The notes: generated from the sequence alone by a model not told the origin. A DNA stretch of 64,000 bases from JAAFHB01 sp942493325 (GCA_942493325.1 OW818689.1:4216001-4280000), one strand, 5' to 3'; counted from the first letter of the stretch, positions 8,959 through 18,625 are shown. Translations and numbers: made by a program.

Positions 8959-10212
8959 TCAGAGAAACAAATATTTAACGATATCTTTTGAAGCGCCACG
9001 ATTTTTATTGACGTAATTTCGTGCCAGCGTTGAGTCATGAGAAAGCTTTTCAGGATCCGAAATGTAACCGGTTATCTCTTTTTCCAGTTCTTCGTAATTA
9101 TGAATACAAGCCGCGGCGCCAATGCTTAACATGTCAAGGGCCTCCTGGAATTTGTGGTATTCGGGGCCAAAAATCACGGGTAATCCAAAGACGGCAGGTT
9201 CAAGGATACTGTGTATTCCGGAAGTAAAACCACCGCCGACATAAGCCAGCATCCCATACCGGTAAACAGAGACCAGGTACCCATAGCCATCAACAATCAG
9301 TACATCTGCCTTTAACAATTCCTCCGGTAACGCTGTGGAATAAAAGGCGTACTGTTTTTCGAGCGCACCGCTTATCCGCGCGAGTGACTGTGGTGTGACT
9401 TCATGAGGTGCGATGATAAATTTCCGGCCCGGCTCACAACTATTCACGTAAGGAATAAAGAGATCTTCGTCCTCCGGCCAGGTACTGCCCGCGATAATGG
9501 CTTTTTGACTGGCGCAAAAAATTTCAAGTTTGTCAAGTCCCGGAGCCGCATCCGCAATTTCGCCTACCCGATCAAGGCGCGTATCTCCGGAAACGGAGAT
9601 GTTTTTAAAACCAAATTTATGCAGGATATCGAACGATTCCTGGTTTTGCACGAAAATATGTTCGTAAGCTCTTATGGCCTTCAGATACCATTTCCCCCAG
9701 GGTTTAAAGAAAATGTGTGACGGGCGGAACAACGCAGAAAAAATATAGGTGGGTATTCCCGCCTCTTTTAATTGGGTCAGATAGTGATACCAGAATTCGT
9801 ATTTGATGAAAAAAACCTTCTCTGGCTGCACAATTTCAATAAAACGGGAGGCATTTCTTTTTGTATCCAAAGGAAGGTAGAAGATATAATCGGCATATTT
9901 ATAGTCCTTTCGTAATTCGTAACCTGACGGGGAAAAAAAAGTAAGAAGGATTTTGTACCCGGGCTTCAGTTTTCGAATGGCCTCGATAACCGGCCTTCCT
10001 TGTTCAAATTCACCAAGCGAGGAAGCATGGAACCAGAAAATCCGTTCTCCCGGCTGAATTGTTTCGCGTAATCGTTCGAAGATATCTTTTCTGCCCAGGA
10101 TCCATTTCCTGGCTTTTTCGTTCCTGATCGAAACGATTTTTACCAGGAGGTAATATCCGAGAATTCCTAAGTTGTAAAGCCACCTCATTTTTTCATTGAA
10201 TTTGCCTGACAA
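8959..10212 (-). CDS. waaA: 3-deoxy-D-manno-octulosonic acid transferase
   Basis: WaaA (KdtA) adds Kdo to lipid A precursor at the cytoplasmic face of the inner membrane during lipopolysaccharide assembly. The 417-residue length is typical. A short hydrophobic N-terminal anchor (LGILGYYLLVKI, residues 15-26) precedes the GT30 domain. Glu68 in HASSLGEFEQG is the expected catalytic base. ADYIFYLPLDT, FFIKYEFWYH, SGDTRLDRV, AGSTWPEDE and the C-terminal GGGF/ILEPAVFGLPVIFGP stretch are all family features. It begins 38 bp after rnhA and is likely cotranscribed with it. Confidence 0.93.
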   Translation of the reverse strand: MSGKFNEKMRWLYNLGILGYYLLVKIVSIRNEKARKWILGRKDIFERLRETIQPGERIFWFHASSLGEFEQGRPVIEAIRKLKPGYKILLTFFSPSGYELRKDYKYADYIFYLPLDTKRNASRFIEIVQPEKVFFIKYEFWYHYLTQLKEAGIPTYIFSALFRPSHIFFKPWGKWYLKAIRAYEHIFVQNQESFDILHKFGFKNISVSGDTRLDRVGEIADAAPGLDKLEIFCASQKAIIAGSTWPEDEDLFIPYVNSCEPGRKFIIAPHEVTPQSLARISGALEKQYAFYSTALPEELLKADVLIVDGYGYLVSVYRYGMLAYVGGGFTSGIHSILEPAVFGLPVIFGPEYHKFQEALDMLSIGAAACIHNYEELEKEITGYISDPEKLSHDSTLARNYVNKNRGASKDIVKYLFL

Positions 10213-10250
10213 ATGTATTTCATTTCATTAAATAAATGATGTCCTGCGAA

Positions 10251-10727
10251 TTATTCGATACCGGGCTGATATCCTGTGTCTTGTGGCAAATTTGGCAGAA
10301 AGGATGCGGCCACGGCCAACTGATCGCACCGTTCATTCTCCGGAATACTGGCATGCCCTTTCACCCAGACAAATTTAACGTTATGACGTGCGTAGATCTC
10401 AAGGAATCTTTTCCATAGATCGCTGTTTTTTTTTCCTTTAAAACGGATTTTCACCCAGTTAAAAACCCATTTTTTTTCGACCGCGTCGGCAACATATTTC
10501 GAATCGGTGTAGATGGTTACGTTGCACGGTTCTACTTTCAGGGCTTCAAGTCCAACTACCGCAGCCATGAGTTCCATCCGGTTATTTGTGGTGAGTCTGA
10601 ATCCCTGGGAGAGTTCTTTACGATGCGATCCTGACAACAGAACGACTCCGTAACCTCCCGGACCGGGATTGCCCCTTGCAGCTCCGTCGGTGTACATTAC
10701 GATTTCAGGATTTCCGTGCTGTGTCAT
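10251..10727 (-). CDS. rnhA: Ribonuclease HI
   Basis: This enzyme degrades RNA in RNA-DNA hybrids such as R-loops and primers. It has 158 residues, a normal length for the single-domain bacterial form. Active-site residues are visible as Asp14 (MYTDGAARGN), Glu52 (TTNNRMELMA) and Asp75 (IYTDSKYV), with the later VKGHASIPENERCDQLA segment carrying the mobile His and the fourth acidic residue. The basic region around KKWVFNWVKIRFKGKK matches the substrate-binding basic protrusion. It sits just upstream of waaA on the same strand. A terminator for the preceding S46 peptidase gene lies about 20 bp upstream of its start. Confidence 0.95.
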   Translation of the reverse strand: MTQHGNPEIVMYTDGAARGNPGPGGYGVVLLSGSHRKELSQGFRLTTNNRMELMAAVVGLEALKVEPCNVTIYTDSKYVADAVEKKWVFNWVKIRFKGKKNSDLWKRFLEIYARHNVKFVWVKGHASIPENERCDQLAVAASFLPNLPQDTGYQPGIE

Positions 10728-10745
10728 GCGTTTAGGATAAAAAGT

Positions 10746-10774
10746 GGTAAGACCGGCAATGTGCCAGTCTTACC
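10746..10774 (-). terminator. Rho-independent terminator of the S46 peptidase gene
   Basis: On the minus strand GGTAAGACTGGCA pairs with TGCCGGTCTTACC (one mismatch) across a 3-nt loop, followed by ACTTTTTA. It lies downstream of the peptidase gene and just upstream of rnhA. Confidence 0.75.
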
Positions 10775-10905
10775 GTATTAATTGATTATGCTGCAGAAGC
10801 AATCTGATTTCGCAGCGCTGTATTATTCAAATCTAAAAGCCTAAGGACTATAGCAATAGCCTGTTTTTTGAAAGCTAAGAAGCAAAAAGTCTACAGTCTA
10901 AAGCC

Positions 10906-13056
10906 TTATTTTACCAGTTTCATTTCCTTAATTAAATGTCCGGCACCCGCATATTTATCAATTGTCCAAAGTACGAAGCGGATGTCTACACTTATACATT
11001 TTTGTAATTCAGGTTCAAAGGCGATATCACCACTCATTGCTTCCCAGTTCCCGTCAAAGGCAATCCCAACAAGTTCACCATTTCCGTTCATTACCGGGCT
11101 TCCTGAATTTCCGCCTGTAATATCATTATTCGAGGTAAAACAGGTATGCAGAGTTCCGTCCTTATCAGCATATTGGCCGTAATCTTTGGCGGTGTAAAGG
11201 TCATTCAGCCTTTGCGGGTAATCGAAATCGACATCGCCGGGAATTCCTTTTTCAGCATAACCTTTCAGCGTAGTGAAATAGTCATAATAAGTTGCATCTC
11301 TTGGTTCATATCCGTCAATCGTACCATAGGTGAGCCGCATGGTTGAATTTGCATCGGGATAAACTGCTTTGTCTTTATTCATCTCATTCAGACCTTCAAC
11401 AAACAAACGGCGGGCTTTGTCGAGACCGGAAGTCGATTTACTGTAATCATGCGAGATAACACTCAGGGTCTCGAACATCGATCGCATAGCTATGAAGGCC
11501 ATATCTTTATCGAGTATTTTCCGGGAAGGTTTGTTCAGAAACGATTCCATTTTAGCCTTATCGGCAAAAACTGTATTGCTGAACATTTTTTTGGTATAGG
11601 CATTGAAATCACCTTTGTATTTTCGTCCTATCTCCTCAAAAAAACCGGGAATATAACGGGGATTCACTTTTTTGGCATACAATTGCAACAATGCCGCGGC
11701 TACTTTCTGATCGGTTACGGCGTCATAATCCTTAAAATATTCATCGAGCGAACTCCGCACCTCTTCAACGGCAACGTTAATTTTGTCCTTATCGGTGCTC
11801 CGCAATGCTTCATAAAGCGAAGATGTTGACGATGCAAAAGCAAAGATTTCCGCCCCGCTGAGCAATGCTTCCCTGGCATACTGGAAAGCAATTTTTTCGT
11901 CACTGGTAGCGTAAGCAGCATTAATTGAATCGAGTGCACTGCCGTATTTGGCTTTTCTTTCGGGTGATTCGTTCACCCATTTGAGAAAATCATTTTCGAT
12001 GGCCTGTTTTTTCCCGATTACATTAAGGGCTGTCAAACCTTTGTTCTGACCAATTGAGTATTTGTAGTAGTTTGAACTCCGGGCAAATTTTGAAGCATAT
12101 TGTATCCTGGCTTTCTGACTGGTTGTCATAAAGTCTCTGATGATGTCCAGTTTAGCCTCCCTGGCCGTAATCCTGACCTCGTTGACAATGTCCATGTTGT
12201 ACTTCACTTCGCTGGCGGCAAGATAACGCTTGGTGGTACCCGGATATCCCATAACCATGGCGAAATCATTTTTTTCGATCCCTTTTAACGAAACGGGAAG
12301 AAAATGTTTCGGATGATAGGGAACATTATCTTTGGAGTATCCGGCAGGTTTACCATCAGGGGAACAGTAGATTCTGAACATCGAGAAGTCACCGGTATGA
12401 CGTGGCCACATCCAGTTGTCGGATTCCCCGCCGAATTTGCCGATTGATTGTGGCGGAGCACCTACCAGGCGTATGTCTTTAAAGGTTTCAGTAACAAAAA
12501 GGTAGTATTTATTTGATTCAAAAAGACTTCTTACCCTGGTTTCATAATCGGTTTCACCTTTTGCTTCCTTCTCAATTAATGAGGAGGCTTCACGCACCTT
12601 AGCAATACGGGACTGATCGTCCATCGCTGAAGTAACATTTTTCAGAACCTTGTCTGTTACATCCTCCATGCGGATCAGAAAGGTAACCGTCTTTCCCGGA
12701 TTCGAAAGCTCTTCTTCACGTTTCATTGCCCAGAAGCCATCCTGCAGATAATCATGCTCAACTGAACTATGTTCCTGTATTTCACCAAAACCGCAATGAT
12801 GATTGGTAAGTAATAATCCATCTGCAGATACGAGTTCTGCAGTACATGAACCACGGTCAAGTGCAACTACTGCATCTTTTAAACTTGAATGGTTGATGCT
12901 GTAAATCTGCTCTGCGGTCAGATTACTGCCTAATGAATTCATTTTCTGGATGTTCAATTTTCCAACCAGCGAAGGAAGCCACATCCCTTCATCGGCTTTT
13001 GAGGGAAGGTTCAAAACGAACATTATAACCAGGAGTGCAACAAAACTGTTTTTCAT
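10906..13056 (-). CDS. S46-family dipeptidyl-peptidase, DPP7-like
   Basis: An exported serine peptidase that removes dipeptides from peptide N-termini, typical of Bacteroidota that feed on protein. It has 716 residues with a signal peptide (MKNSFVALLVIMFVLNLPSKA). The catalytic His is in LLTNHHCGFG (residues 84-90), the Asp lies near FGGESDNWMWPRHTGD, and Ser651 sits in GGNSGSP. Gly669 in FDGNWEAMSGD is 18 residues after the catalytic Ser. In the family, Gly there marks DPP7 (hydrophobic P1) and Arg marks DPP11 (Asp/Glu P1), so a DPP7-like preference is inferred. A terminator follows on the minus strand. The family is very secure, specificity less so. Confidence 0.93.
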   Translation of the reverse strand: MKNSFVALLVIMFVLNLPSKADEGMWLPSLVGKLNIQKMNSLGSNLTAEQIYSINHSSLKDAVVALDRGSCTAELVSADGLLLTNHHCGFGEIQEHSSVEHDYLQDGFWAMKREEELSNPGKTVTFLIRMEDVTDKVLKNVTSAMDDQSRIAKVREASSLIEKEAKGETDYETRVRSLFESNKYYLFVTETFKDIRLVGAPPQSIGKFGGESDNWMWPRHTGDFSMFRIYCSPDGKPAGYSKDNVPYHPKHFLPVSLKGIEKNDFAMVMGYPGTTKRYLAASEVKYNMDIVNEVRITAREAKLDIIRDFMTTSQKARIQYASKFARSSNYYKYSIGQNKGLTALNVIGKKQAIENDFLKWVNESPERKAKYGSALDSINAAYATSDEKIAFQYAREALLSGAEIFAFASSTSSLYEALRSTDKDKINVAVEEVRSSLDEYFKDYDAVTDQKVAAALLQLYAKKVNPRYIPGFFEEIGRKYKGDFNAYTKKMFSNTVFADKAKMESFLNKPSRKILDKDMAFIAMRSMFETLSVISHDYSKSTSGLDKARRLFVEGLNEMNKDKAVYPDANSTMRLTYGTIDGYEPRDATYYDYFTTLKGYAEKGIPGDVDFDYPQRLNDLYTAKDYGQYADKDGTLHTCFTSNNDITGGNSGSPVMNGNGELVGIAFDGNWEAMSGDIAFEPELQKCISVDIRFVLWTIDKYAGAGHLIKEMKLVK

Positions 13057-13358
13057 TTATAAATAATTTGTTTTTAAAATCTCAGTTAAGAGAAAAGTTG
13101 TACCTGTGAATTGCTATGTTTTCATTAAAATAGTAATTGTCATTCGTGTAAACCGGAAGGACAATCAATAATAAATCACAATATTACATTGATATTCCCG
13201 GATATTATGAATGCCCAATCAACTAATTCGAATTTGGGCGCAAATTTAACTTTATTTATAAAATCTGGAGATGACATAAGAAAACAAGCGGAACAAATAT
13301 GGATAACAGTCGCTGCCTTTTGCCGGTTCCTGATCGGATAGCCGTTAATCCCATTTTC
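13057..13358. other. Intergenic between trpA and the S46 peptidase gene
   Basis: AT-rich gap of about 300 bp holding the end of the trp operon transcript and the promoter of the peptidase gene. No RNA gene, repeat or convincing coding frame was seen. No strong terminator was found after trpA. Confidence 0.5.
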
Positions 13359-14132
13359 TCAGATAAATAACTGCATGAATTCTTTGATTTTATTTTCGAT
13401 AGTTCCTTCTTCGGCCAGGGCTTTAACAAATGCACTGCCGATAATGGCGCCATTGGCGTATGCTGAAGCCTTTTCAAATGAGGCTTTGCCGGAGATTCCA
13501 AATCCGATCAGCCGCTTTGCGTGAAGGTTCATCATTTGAATTCTTTCGAAATAAGACTCCTGTTCTTTATTAACGGCTCCTTTTACTCCGGTTGTAGACG
13601 AAGAGGAGACCATGTAAATAAATCCGGTTGTGGCTGCTTCTATTTTCCTGATCCGCTCTTCGCTGGTCTGTGGTGTAATCAGGAAAATATTGCTCAGTGA
13701 ATTTCGGGTAAATATTTCTTTATACTCATCTTCATATATTTCCAATGGAAGATCGGGAATAATGGTTCCGTCAATGCCTGTTTCCCTGCATTTTATACAG
13801 AAATTTTCAATTCCGTACTGCATTACGGGGTTGAGGTAGCCCATTAATATCAAGGGGATTGATACCTTTCTCCGGATATCCTTCAATTGATCGAACAAAA
13901 GATTAATTGTCATGCCGTTTTGAAGGGCTATTTCGGAGCTATGCTGTATTACCGGTCCATCGGCAACGGGATCAGAAAACGGTATACCTATTTCAATCAG
14001 GTCGGCACCCGATTTTTCGAGTTCGGTGATTATTTTCGCAGTATCAGTTAATTGCGGGTAACCTGCCGTGAAGTAAATGGAGACAATATTTTTGTCTTTT
14101 CTTTTGAAGAGCCCGGTTATTCGGTTTTCCAT
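13359..14132 (-). CDS. trpA: Tryptophan synthase alpha subunit
   Basis: TrpA cleaves indole-3-glycerol phosphate to indole and glyceraldehyde 3-phosphate and channels indole to TrpB. The 257-residue TIM barrel carries both catalytic acids: Glu47 in LIEIGIPFSDP and Asp58 in PVADGPVIQ, with the 11-residue spacing of the family. The phosphate-binding region includes GFGISGKA. It is the last gene of the operon and is separated from trpB by 131 bp, most of it a structured repeat. That is unusual in an operon whose other junctions are tight. Confidence 0.96.
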   Translation of the reverse strand: MENRITGLFKRKDKNIVSIYFTAGYPQLTDTAKIITELEKSGADLIEIGIPFSDPVADGPVIQHSSEIALQNGMTINLLFDQLKDIRRKVSIPLILMGYLNPVMQYGIENFCIKCRETGIDGTIIPDLPLEIYEDEYKEIFTRNSLSNIFLITPQTSEERIRKIEAATTGFIYMVSSSSTTGVKGAVNKEQESYFERIQMMNLHAKRLIGFGISGKASFEKASAYANGAIIGSAFVKALAEEGTIENKIKEFMQLFI

Positions 14133-14196
14133 AATGAATATTTTTTTATGATCGTGTTGCAGTTTTTACTGAAATTAATTTTGGCGGTTTTTTGTG

Positions 14197-14277
14197 ACCA
14201 GCTACCAGTTGCCAGTTGCTCCCGATGTATCGGGACCAGTCGCCAGTCGCCAGCCGCCAGTTGCTAGTTGCCAGTTT
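14197..14277. repeat. Heptamer array around a palindrome (REP-like copy 1)
   Basis: Seven-base steps of the form CCAGTTG/CCAGTCG (CCAGCTA, CCAGTTG, CCAGTTG, then CCAGTCG, CCAGTCG, CCAGCCG, CCAGTTG, CTAGTTG, CCAGTTT) flank a palindrome TCCCGAT-gt-ATCGGGA at 14220-14235. A related element at 58623-58719 has the same core with compensating base changes. The array enters the 3' end of trpB and supplies its last codons and stop. Confidence 0.8.
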
Positions 14278-15460
14278 TCACCGACTGGTAATAGTTCAGG
14301 TACGCCTCCATGTCTTTATCGCCGCGTCCCGAAATATTTACAACCACTACATCACCGGGTTTGAATGAAATCATTTCGAGTGCGGCCAGCGCATGGGCAG
14401 ATTCGAGTGCCGGTATAATACCTTCCTTTTGGGTAAGGTATAAAGCCGCGCGCAGCGCCTCCTCGTCAGTGGCACTCAGGAATTGCGCTCTTTTAGTAAC
14501 AAAAAGATTTGCAAGCAGTGGTCCTATTCCGGGATAATCCAAACCAGCTGAAATGGAATAAGGCTCAATCACCTGGCCGTCCGGAGTTTGCATCAGCAGG
14601 CTGCGGCTTCCGTGAAGAATTCCGGGACGTCCAAGCTGAGTGGTAGCGGCCGATTCACCCGTTTCAATCCCTTTTCCGGCGGCTTCAACTGCTATCAGCT
14701 TAACATCCGGTTCCTCAAGAAAATGATAGAATGCTCCGGCCGCATTGCTTCCACCACCCACACAGGCAATTACATAGTCAGGAGTTTCTTTTCCGGTCTT
14801 TTCCCTGAGTTGAATCCTCATTTCCTCACTGATAACCGACTGAAACCGGGCCACCATATCGGGATAAGGATGTGGCCCCACCACTGATCCTATAATATAA
14901 TGGGTATCAACCGGATTGTTAATCCAGTCACGAATGGCTTCATTGGTTGCATCTTTAAGGGTTTTGTTGCCGCTGTATACAGGCCTTACCTCAGCGCCCA
15001 GCATTTTCATTTTTTCTACATTGGGCGATTGCCGCGCAACATCGAGAGCACCCATATAAACAATACATTCCAGGCCTGCTCTTGCACAGACTGTTGCAGT
15101 GGCTACTCCATGCTGTCCGGCGCCTGTTTCTGCAATAATGCGTGTTTTGCCTAATCGTTTCGCAAGAAGTATCTGACCAATCGTGTTATTGATCTTATGC
15201 GATCCCGTGTGATTCAGATCTTCACGTTTAAGGTAAATATTTGCATGATAATGTTCTGAAAGACGATCGGAATAATAGAGCGGCGATGGCCTCCCTGCGT
15301 AATCCTGCAACAGTTGCCTGAACTCCTGCCTGAATTCGTCACTTTCAATGATTTCGAGATAACAATTTTGTAAGTGATTGATGTTCTCGTACATCATTTC
15401 CGGAATATAGGCACCGCCAAAAGTTCCGTAATATCCTTTATCATTTGATTGATAGCTCAT
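14264..15460 (-). CDS. trpB: Tryptophan synthase beta subunit
   Basis: TrpB condenses indole with serine by PLP chemistry. The 398-residue length is normal. The PLP lysine is Lys89 in NHTGSHKINNT, the PLP phosphate loop is CVGGGSNAAG, and GAGQHGVATA is the conserved glutamine segment. ATG at 15460 overlaps the trpF stop as ATGA. The last codons (KTGN then TAG) are encoded within a heptamer repeat array, so the C-terminus has probably been reshaped by repeat insertion or growth. Confidence 0.97.
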   Translation of the reverse strand: MSYQSNDKGYYGTFGGAYIPEMMYENINHLQNCYLEIIESDEFRQEFRQLLQDYAGRPSPLYYSDRLSEHYHANIYLKREDLNHTGSHKINNTIGQILLAKRLGKTRIIAETGAGQHGVATATVCARAGLECIVYMGALDVARQSPNVEKMKMLGAEVRPVYSGNKTLKDATNEAIRDWINNPVDTHYIIGSVVGPHPYPDMVARFQSVISEEMRIQLREKTGKETPDYVIACVGGGSNAAGAFYHFLEEPDVKLIAVEAAGKGIETGESAATTQLGRPGILHGSRSLLMQTPDGQVIEPYSISAGLDYPGIGPLLANLFVTKRAQFLSATDEEALRAALYLTQKEGIIPALESAHALAALEMISFKPGDVVVVNISGRGDKDMEAYLNYYQSVKTGN

Positions 15461-16083
15461 GACTGCCTTATTTTGTTTATAAATGATTTCAATTCCGGAA
15501 TATTTTTTACTCCCGGCTCAACTTCAAACCCACTGTTGATATCGACAGCATATAATTTCTTGTGCGATATGTTTTTAACGATACCTGCATCGGCAGGTTT
15601 GATGCCACCACTTAAAAAGAAAGGTTTATCTCCGGAATACTGATCTAATTTTTCCCAGCCGAATTTCATACCTGTTCCACCCGGTAACTCTCCTGCTGTG
15701 TCAAAAAGATAATAATCGCAATAGTGTTCATACGGTTTGACGCTCTCAAAATCAAAATCAGTTGAAATGCTGAAAACTTTAATCACTGGTATTTCGAGTT
15801 TTTTAAGCCTTTCGCAGTAACCCGGGAGTTCACTTCCGTGCAGTTGGATCATATCAAGACTGTTGCTTTTGTATTTTTCGAGCAGGTTGTTGAAGGGCTC
15901 ATCAACAAAAACACCCACCTTTTGAATATACACGGGAATTAGTGCGTGAATTTCATCCGGGATTTTTTCGCCAATAAAACGTTTCGATTCCGGATAAAAG
16001 ATAAAACCGATGTAGTCGGGTTTAAGTTTGATCAGGTCTTCAATATTGGATGGATTTCGCATCCCGCAAACTTTTATTTTCAT
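15457..16083 (-). CDS. trpF: Phosphoribosylanthranilate isomerase
   Basis: TrpF isomerises N-(5-phosphoribosyl)anthranilate in the third step of tryptophan synthesis. It is a 208-residue TIM barrel starting KVCGMRNPSNI, where Cys7 is the expected general base, with FYPESKRFI and LFDTAGELPGGTGMKFGW. The matching acid is the Asp of LFDT. LSGGIKPADA forms the phosphate-binding end. The start lies 26 bp after trpC and the stop overlaps the trpB start by 4 bp, which suggests translational coupling. Confidence 0.96.
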   Translation of the reverse strand: MKIKVCGMRNPSNIEDLIKLKPDYIGFIFYPESKRFIGEKIPDEIHALIPVYIQKVGVFVDEPFNNLLEKYKSNSLDMIQLHGSELPGYCERLKKLEIPVIKVFSISTDFDFESVKPYEHYCDYYLFDTAGELPGGTGMKFGWEKLDQYSGDKPFFLSGGIKPADAGIVKNISHKKLYAVDINSGFEVEPGVKNIPELKSFINKIRQS

Positions 16084-16109
16084 ACTATTTTGTATTATTC
16101 AGTTCCTAT

Positions 16110-16934
16110 TCATTCAGACTTTCCTGACTCATTCGCGGGCACACCACGATGTAACCGTGAAATAAACTCACTGCAGGCCGCGGCAGGGTTATCCGATTTC
16201 ATAAAATTCTCACCCATCAGGAAACCGCTAAAACCCTTGTTGCGCAGAAAATCAACTGTTTCGGGTTCACTAAGACCGCTTTCTGAAATTTTTAACGCCC
16301 GGGCGGGTAACCGATCGAGCAGTTTTAGAGAACGATCCATATCAACTTTAAAATCTTTAAGGTTACGGTTGTTAATGCCGATCAGATCGACGTCCCTGTC
16401 AATCCTTTCCAGTTCGCTCTCATCGTGCAGTTCGAGCAGCACCTCCATACCAAGTTCATGGGCAACCTTGGTAAAACGGGAGATTTCGGTCTTATCCAGA
16501 ACAGCCGCGATAAGCAGAATAACATCAGCATTGAGTAGCCTCGATTCGTAAATCTGGTATTCGTCGACGATAAAATCCTTTCGGAGCAGGGGAGTGTTTG
16601 GATTGGCATTCCGGGCAGCAGTAAAATCGGCAGTGCTGCCACCGAAATATTTTTCATCCGTAAGGACTGATAAACCGGATACTCCGGCATCGGTATACCC
16701 TTTTGTGACGATCTCCGGCAGAACACGATCATTAATTACCCCTTTTGAAGGTGACCTTCTTTTGAATTCAGCAATAATGCCGCTGCTTCCTGTCGATGTT
16801 AAACGGCCCGACAGTGAAAGACGCGTTTGTCCGGTATCAATAAGTGCGCATATTTCTGACAGGGGGATTTCTTTTTTTAGGCCCGATACTTCCTCCCGTC
16901 GGTTCGCTACAATCTCATCAAGTATTGATTTCAT
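16110..16934 (-). CDS. trpC: Indole-3-glycerol phosphate synthase
   Basis: TrpC closes the indole ring in the fourth pathway step. A longer open frame exists, but ATG at 16934 (MKSILDEIVANRREEV) overlaps the trpD stop as ATGA and gives the usual N-terminal helix, so a 274-residue product is called. Family features are FKRRSPSKGVI, with the catalytic Lys region, LLRKDFIVDEYQIYESRLLNADVILLI, LLELHDE, IGINNRNL and ISESGLSEPE. It is a separate gene here, not fused to trpF as in some bacteria. Confidence 0.96.
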   Translation of the reverse strand: MKSILDEIVANRREEVSGLKKEIPLSEICALIDTGQTRLSLSGRLTSTGSSGIIAEFKRRSPSKGVINDRVLPEIVTKGYTDAGVSGLSVLTDEKYFGGSTADFTAARNANPNTPLLRKDFIVDEYQIYESRLLNADVILLIAAVLDKTEISRFTKVAHELGMEVLLELHDESELERIDRDVDLIGINNRNLKDFKVDMDRSLKLLDRLPARALKISESGLSEPETVDFLRNKGFSGFLMGENFMKSDNPAAACSEFISRLHRGVPANESGKSE

Positions 16935-17923
16935 TGCATTGAGATTAATTTGGAGAAAACTTTCAATGCTTTGCCTCCAAGTAACGAGGTCCGGGCATCT
17001 TCGATGCATGTTTCAATGTCTTTTCCAGGGAAATAGGTGGCAAGGGCCATTGCAGCATTTGAGATCACGACAGAATTTTGTGCGGTTGTTCCATGACCGT
17101 TAAGCACATTTACGAAAATTGCAGCAGTTCCGGGGACATCACCCGAACCCGCGAGGTCTGCGGCTTTTACTACGGGCATACCCAGGTTCCGGGGTGAAAG
17201 CAGCCGGTCGTACTTATTGGTAAGCACTTTAAAATCACCGGTCAGCGATATTTCGTCATAGCCGTCGAGGCTATGGATGATGCAGTAATTAACATCACTC
17301 TTCTGATACAGGTAATTGTACATACGGGCAAGCTCGAGGCTAAACACCCCGACACACTGATTTTGTGGCCTGCCGGGATTTACCATTGGCCCCAGTATAT
17401 TAAAGAAAGTTTTTAATCGTAATGCCCTGCGAACTGGCGCTACATTTTTCATGGCCGGGTTAAAAAGGGGTGCATGCAGGAATGTAATACCGCACTCATC
17501 GAGCTCTCTGCGCAACCTGTCGTGATTGGCGGGGAACTTATAGCCGAGGTGCTCCATCACGTTCGATGATCCGCAACCCGACGACGCTGCGTAATTGCCA
17601 TGCTTGGCTACCGTCGCGCCCGCTCCGGCCACAACGAAAGCAGACAGAGTGGAGATATTGAAGGTATCTTTACCATCGCCACCTGTTCCGCATAAATCGA
17701 TTGTATTAAAACTGGTTAAGTCAACTGGTATACAGGTTTTCAGAAGCGCATTCCGAAAGCCGGCCAGTTCATCTATGCTTATCGTACGCATATTGAAAAC
17801 GGTGATAAACGCAGCAATTTCAGCATCAGAGTGTTTTCCATCGGCAATTTCAAGCAGAATTTCTTCCGCTTCTTTTATCGTTAACCGCTTATATTCAAAA
17901 AGGTAGTTCAGAATTTCTCTCAT
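16931..17923 (-). CDS. trpD: Anthranilate phosphoribosyltransferase
   Basis: TrpD transfers phosphoribose from PRPP to anthranilate. The 330-residue protein has the family signature LCGTGGDGKDTFNIST, the PRPP pyrophosphate loop, followed by KHGNYAASSGCGSSN and the ILGPMVNPGRP motif. It is separate from trpG, unlike the TrpGD fusions of enterics. Junctions are 51 bp after trpG and a 4-bp overlap with trpC. Confidence 0.96.
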   Translation of the reverse strand: MREILNYLFEYKRLTIKEAEEILLEIADGKHSDAEIAAFITVFNMRTISIDELAGFRNALLKTCIPVDLTSFNTIDLCGTGGDGKDTFNISTLSAFVVAGAGATVAKHGNYAASSGCGSSNVMEHLGYKFPANHDRLRRELDECGITFLHAPLFNPAMKNVAPVRRALRLKTFFNILGPMVNPGRPQNQCVGVFSLELARMYNYLYQKSDVNYCIIHSLDGYDEISLTGDFKVLTNKYDRLLSPRNLGMPVVKAADLAGSGDVPGTAAIFVNVLNGHGTTAQNSVVISNAAMALATYFPGKDIETCIEDARTSLLGGKALKVFSKLISMQ

Positions 17924-17974
17924 TATTTTATTTTTTGAAGTTTTTCAGCTATGAATCAATCAGCGCTTTTTTTA

Positions 17975-18541
17975 TTAATGTCTGACCCAGTTTTCGAGTA
18001 TTTGTTCACCCAGCGGGGTTAACACTGATTCAGGATGAAACTGAACGCCCTGTATATCAAAATCTTTGTGCTGGAAGGACATAATCCGGCCCTCATGGTC
18101 GAGGCTTGTAATTTCAAGAACCGATGGCAGAGTTTGTTTTTCAACAATCCACGAATGATAACGCCCTGCCTCAAATGTTTCGGGCATATTATCGAAAAGA
18201 TACGATTTTGAAACAACGGTTATGGGGGTTGCAATACCATGCAGTACATTGTTCATATTCTGAAGCGTTCCTCCAAAACATTCACCAATCGCCTGGTGCC
18301 CAAGACACACGCCTAACAGTGGTTTCTTCCCGGCATAATTCCGGATCACCGAAAGCAAGGAGCCGGCCTCTTCGGGAAGGCCCGGTCCCGGCGAAAAAAC
18401 TATTTTATCGTAATTATCCGGTTCCCCGTCAGCTACTTCATCATTTCGTCTGACATCCACGGTAACTCCTTCAAACTTTTTCAGAATGTGGACAAGGTTG
18501 TAGGTGAAGGAGTCATAATTGTCGATTACCAATATTTTCAT
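17975..18541 (-). CDS. trpG: Anthranilate synthase glutamine amidotransferase subunit
   Basis: TrpG supplies ammonia from glutamine to TrpE. The 188-residue class I amidotransferase has nucleophile Cys79 in LLGVCLGHQAIGE, the oxyanion region FSPGPGLPEEAG and the His/Glu pair in GVQFHPESVLT. It lies 84 bp after trpE. The same subunit often serves para-aminobenzoate synthesis too, but its place in the operon points to tryptophan. Confidence 0.95.
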   Translation of the reverse strand: MKILVIDNYDSFTYNLVHILKKFEGVTVDVRRNDEVADGEPDNYDKIVFSPGPGLPEEAGSLLSVIRNYAGKKPLLGVCLGHQAIGECFGGTLQNMNNVLHGIATPITVVSKSYLFDNMPETFEAGRYHSWIVEKQTLPSVLEITSLDHEGRIMSFQHKDFDIQGVQFHPESVLTPLGEQILENWVRH

Positions 18542-18625
18542 CTTTATTATTTTATTTCTTGTGTGATCAAATCAGCTTATACTTTCCCGTTTCTCTTATT
18601 TTTCTGTTTTAATGCTATTCTCCAT

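Noticed and set aside
16935..17009. Longer N-terminus for TrpC
   Set aside because: It would lie fully inside trpD; the ATGA overlap at 16931-16934 is the coupled start.
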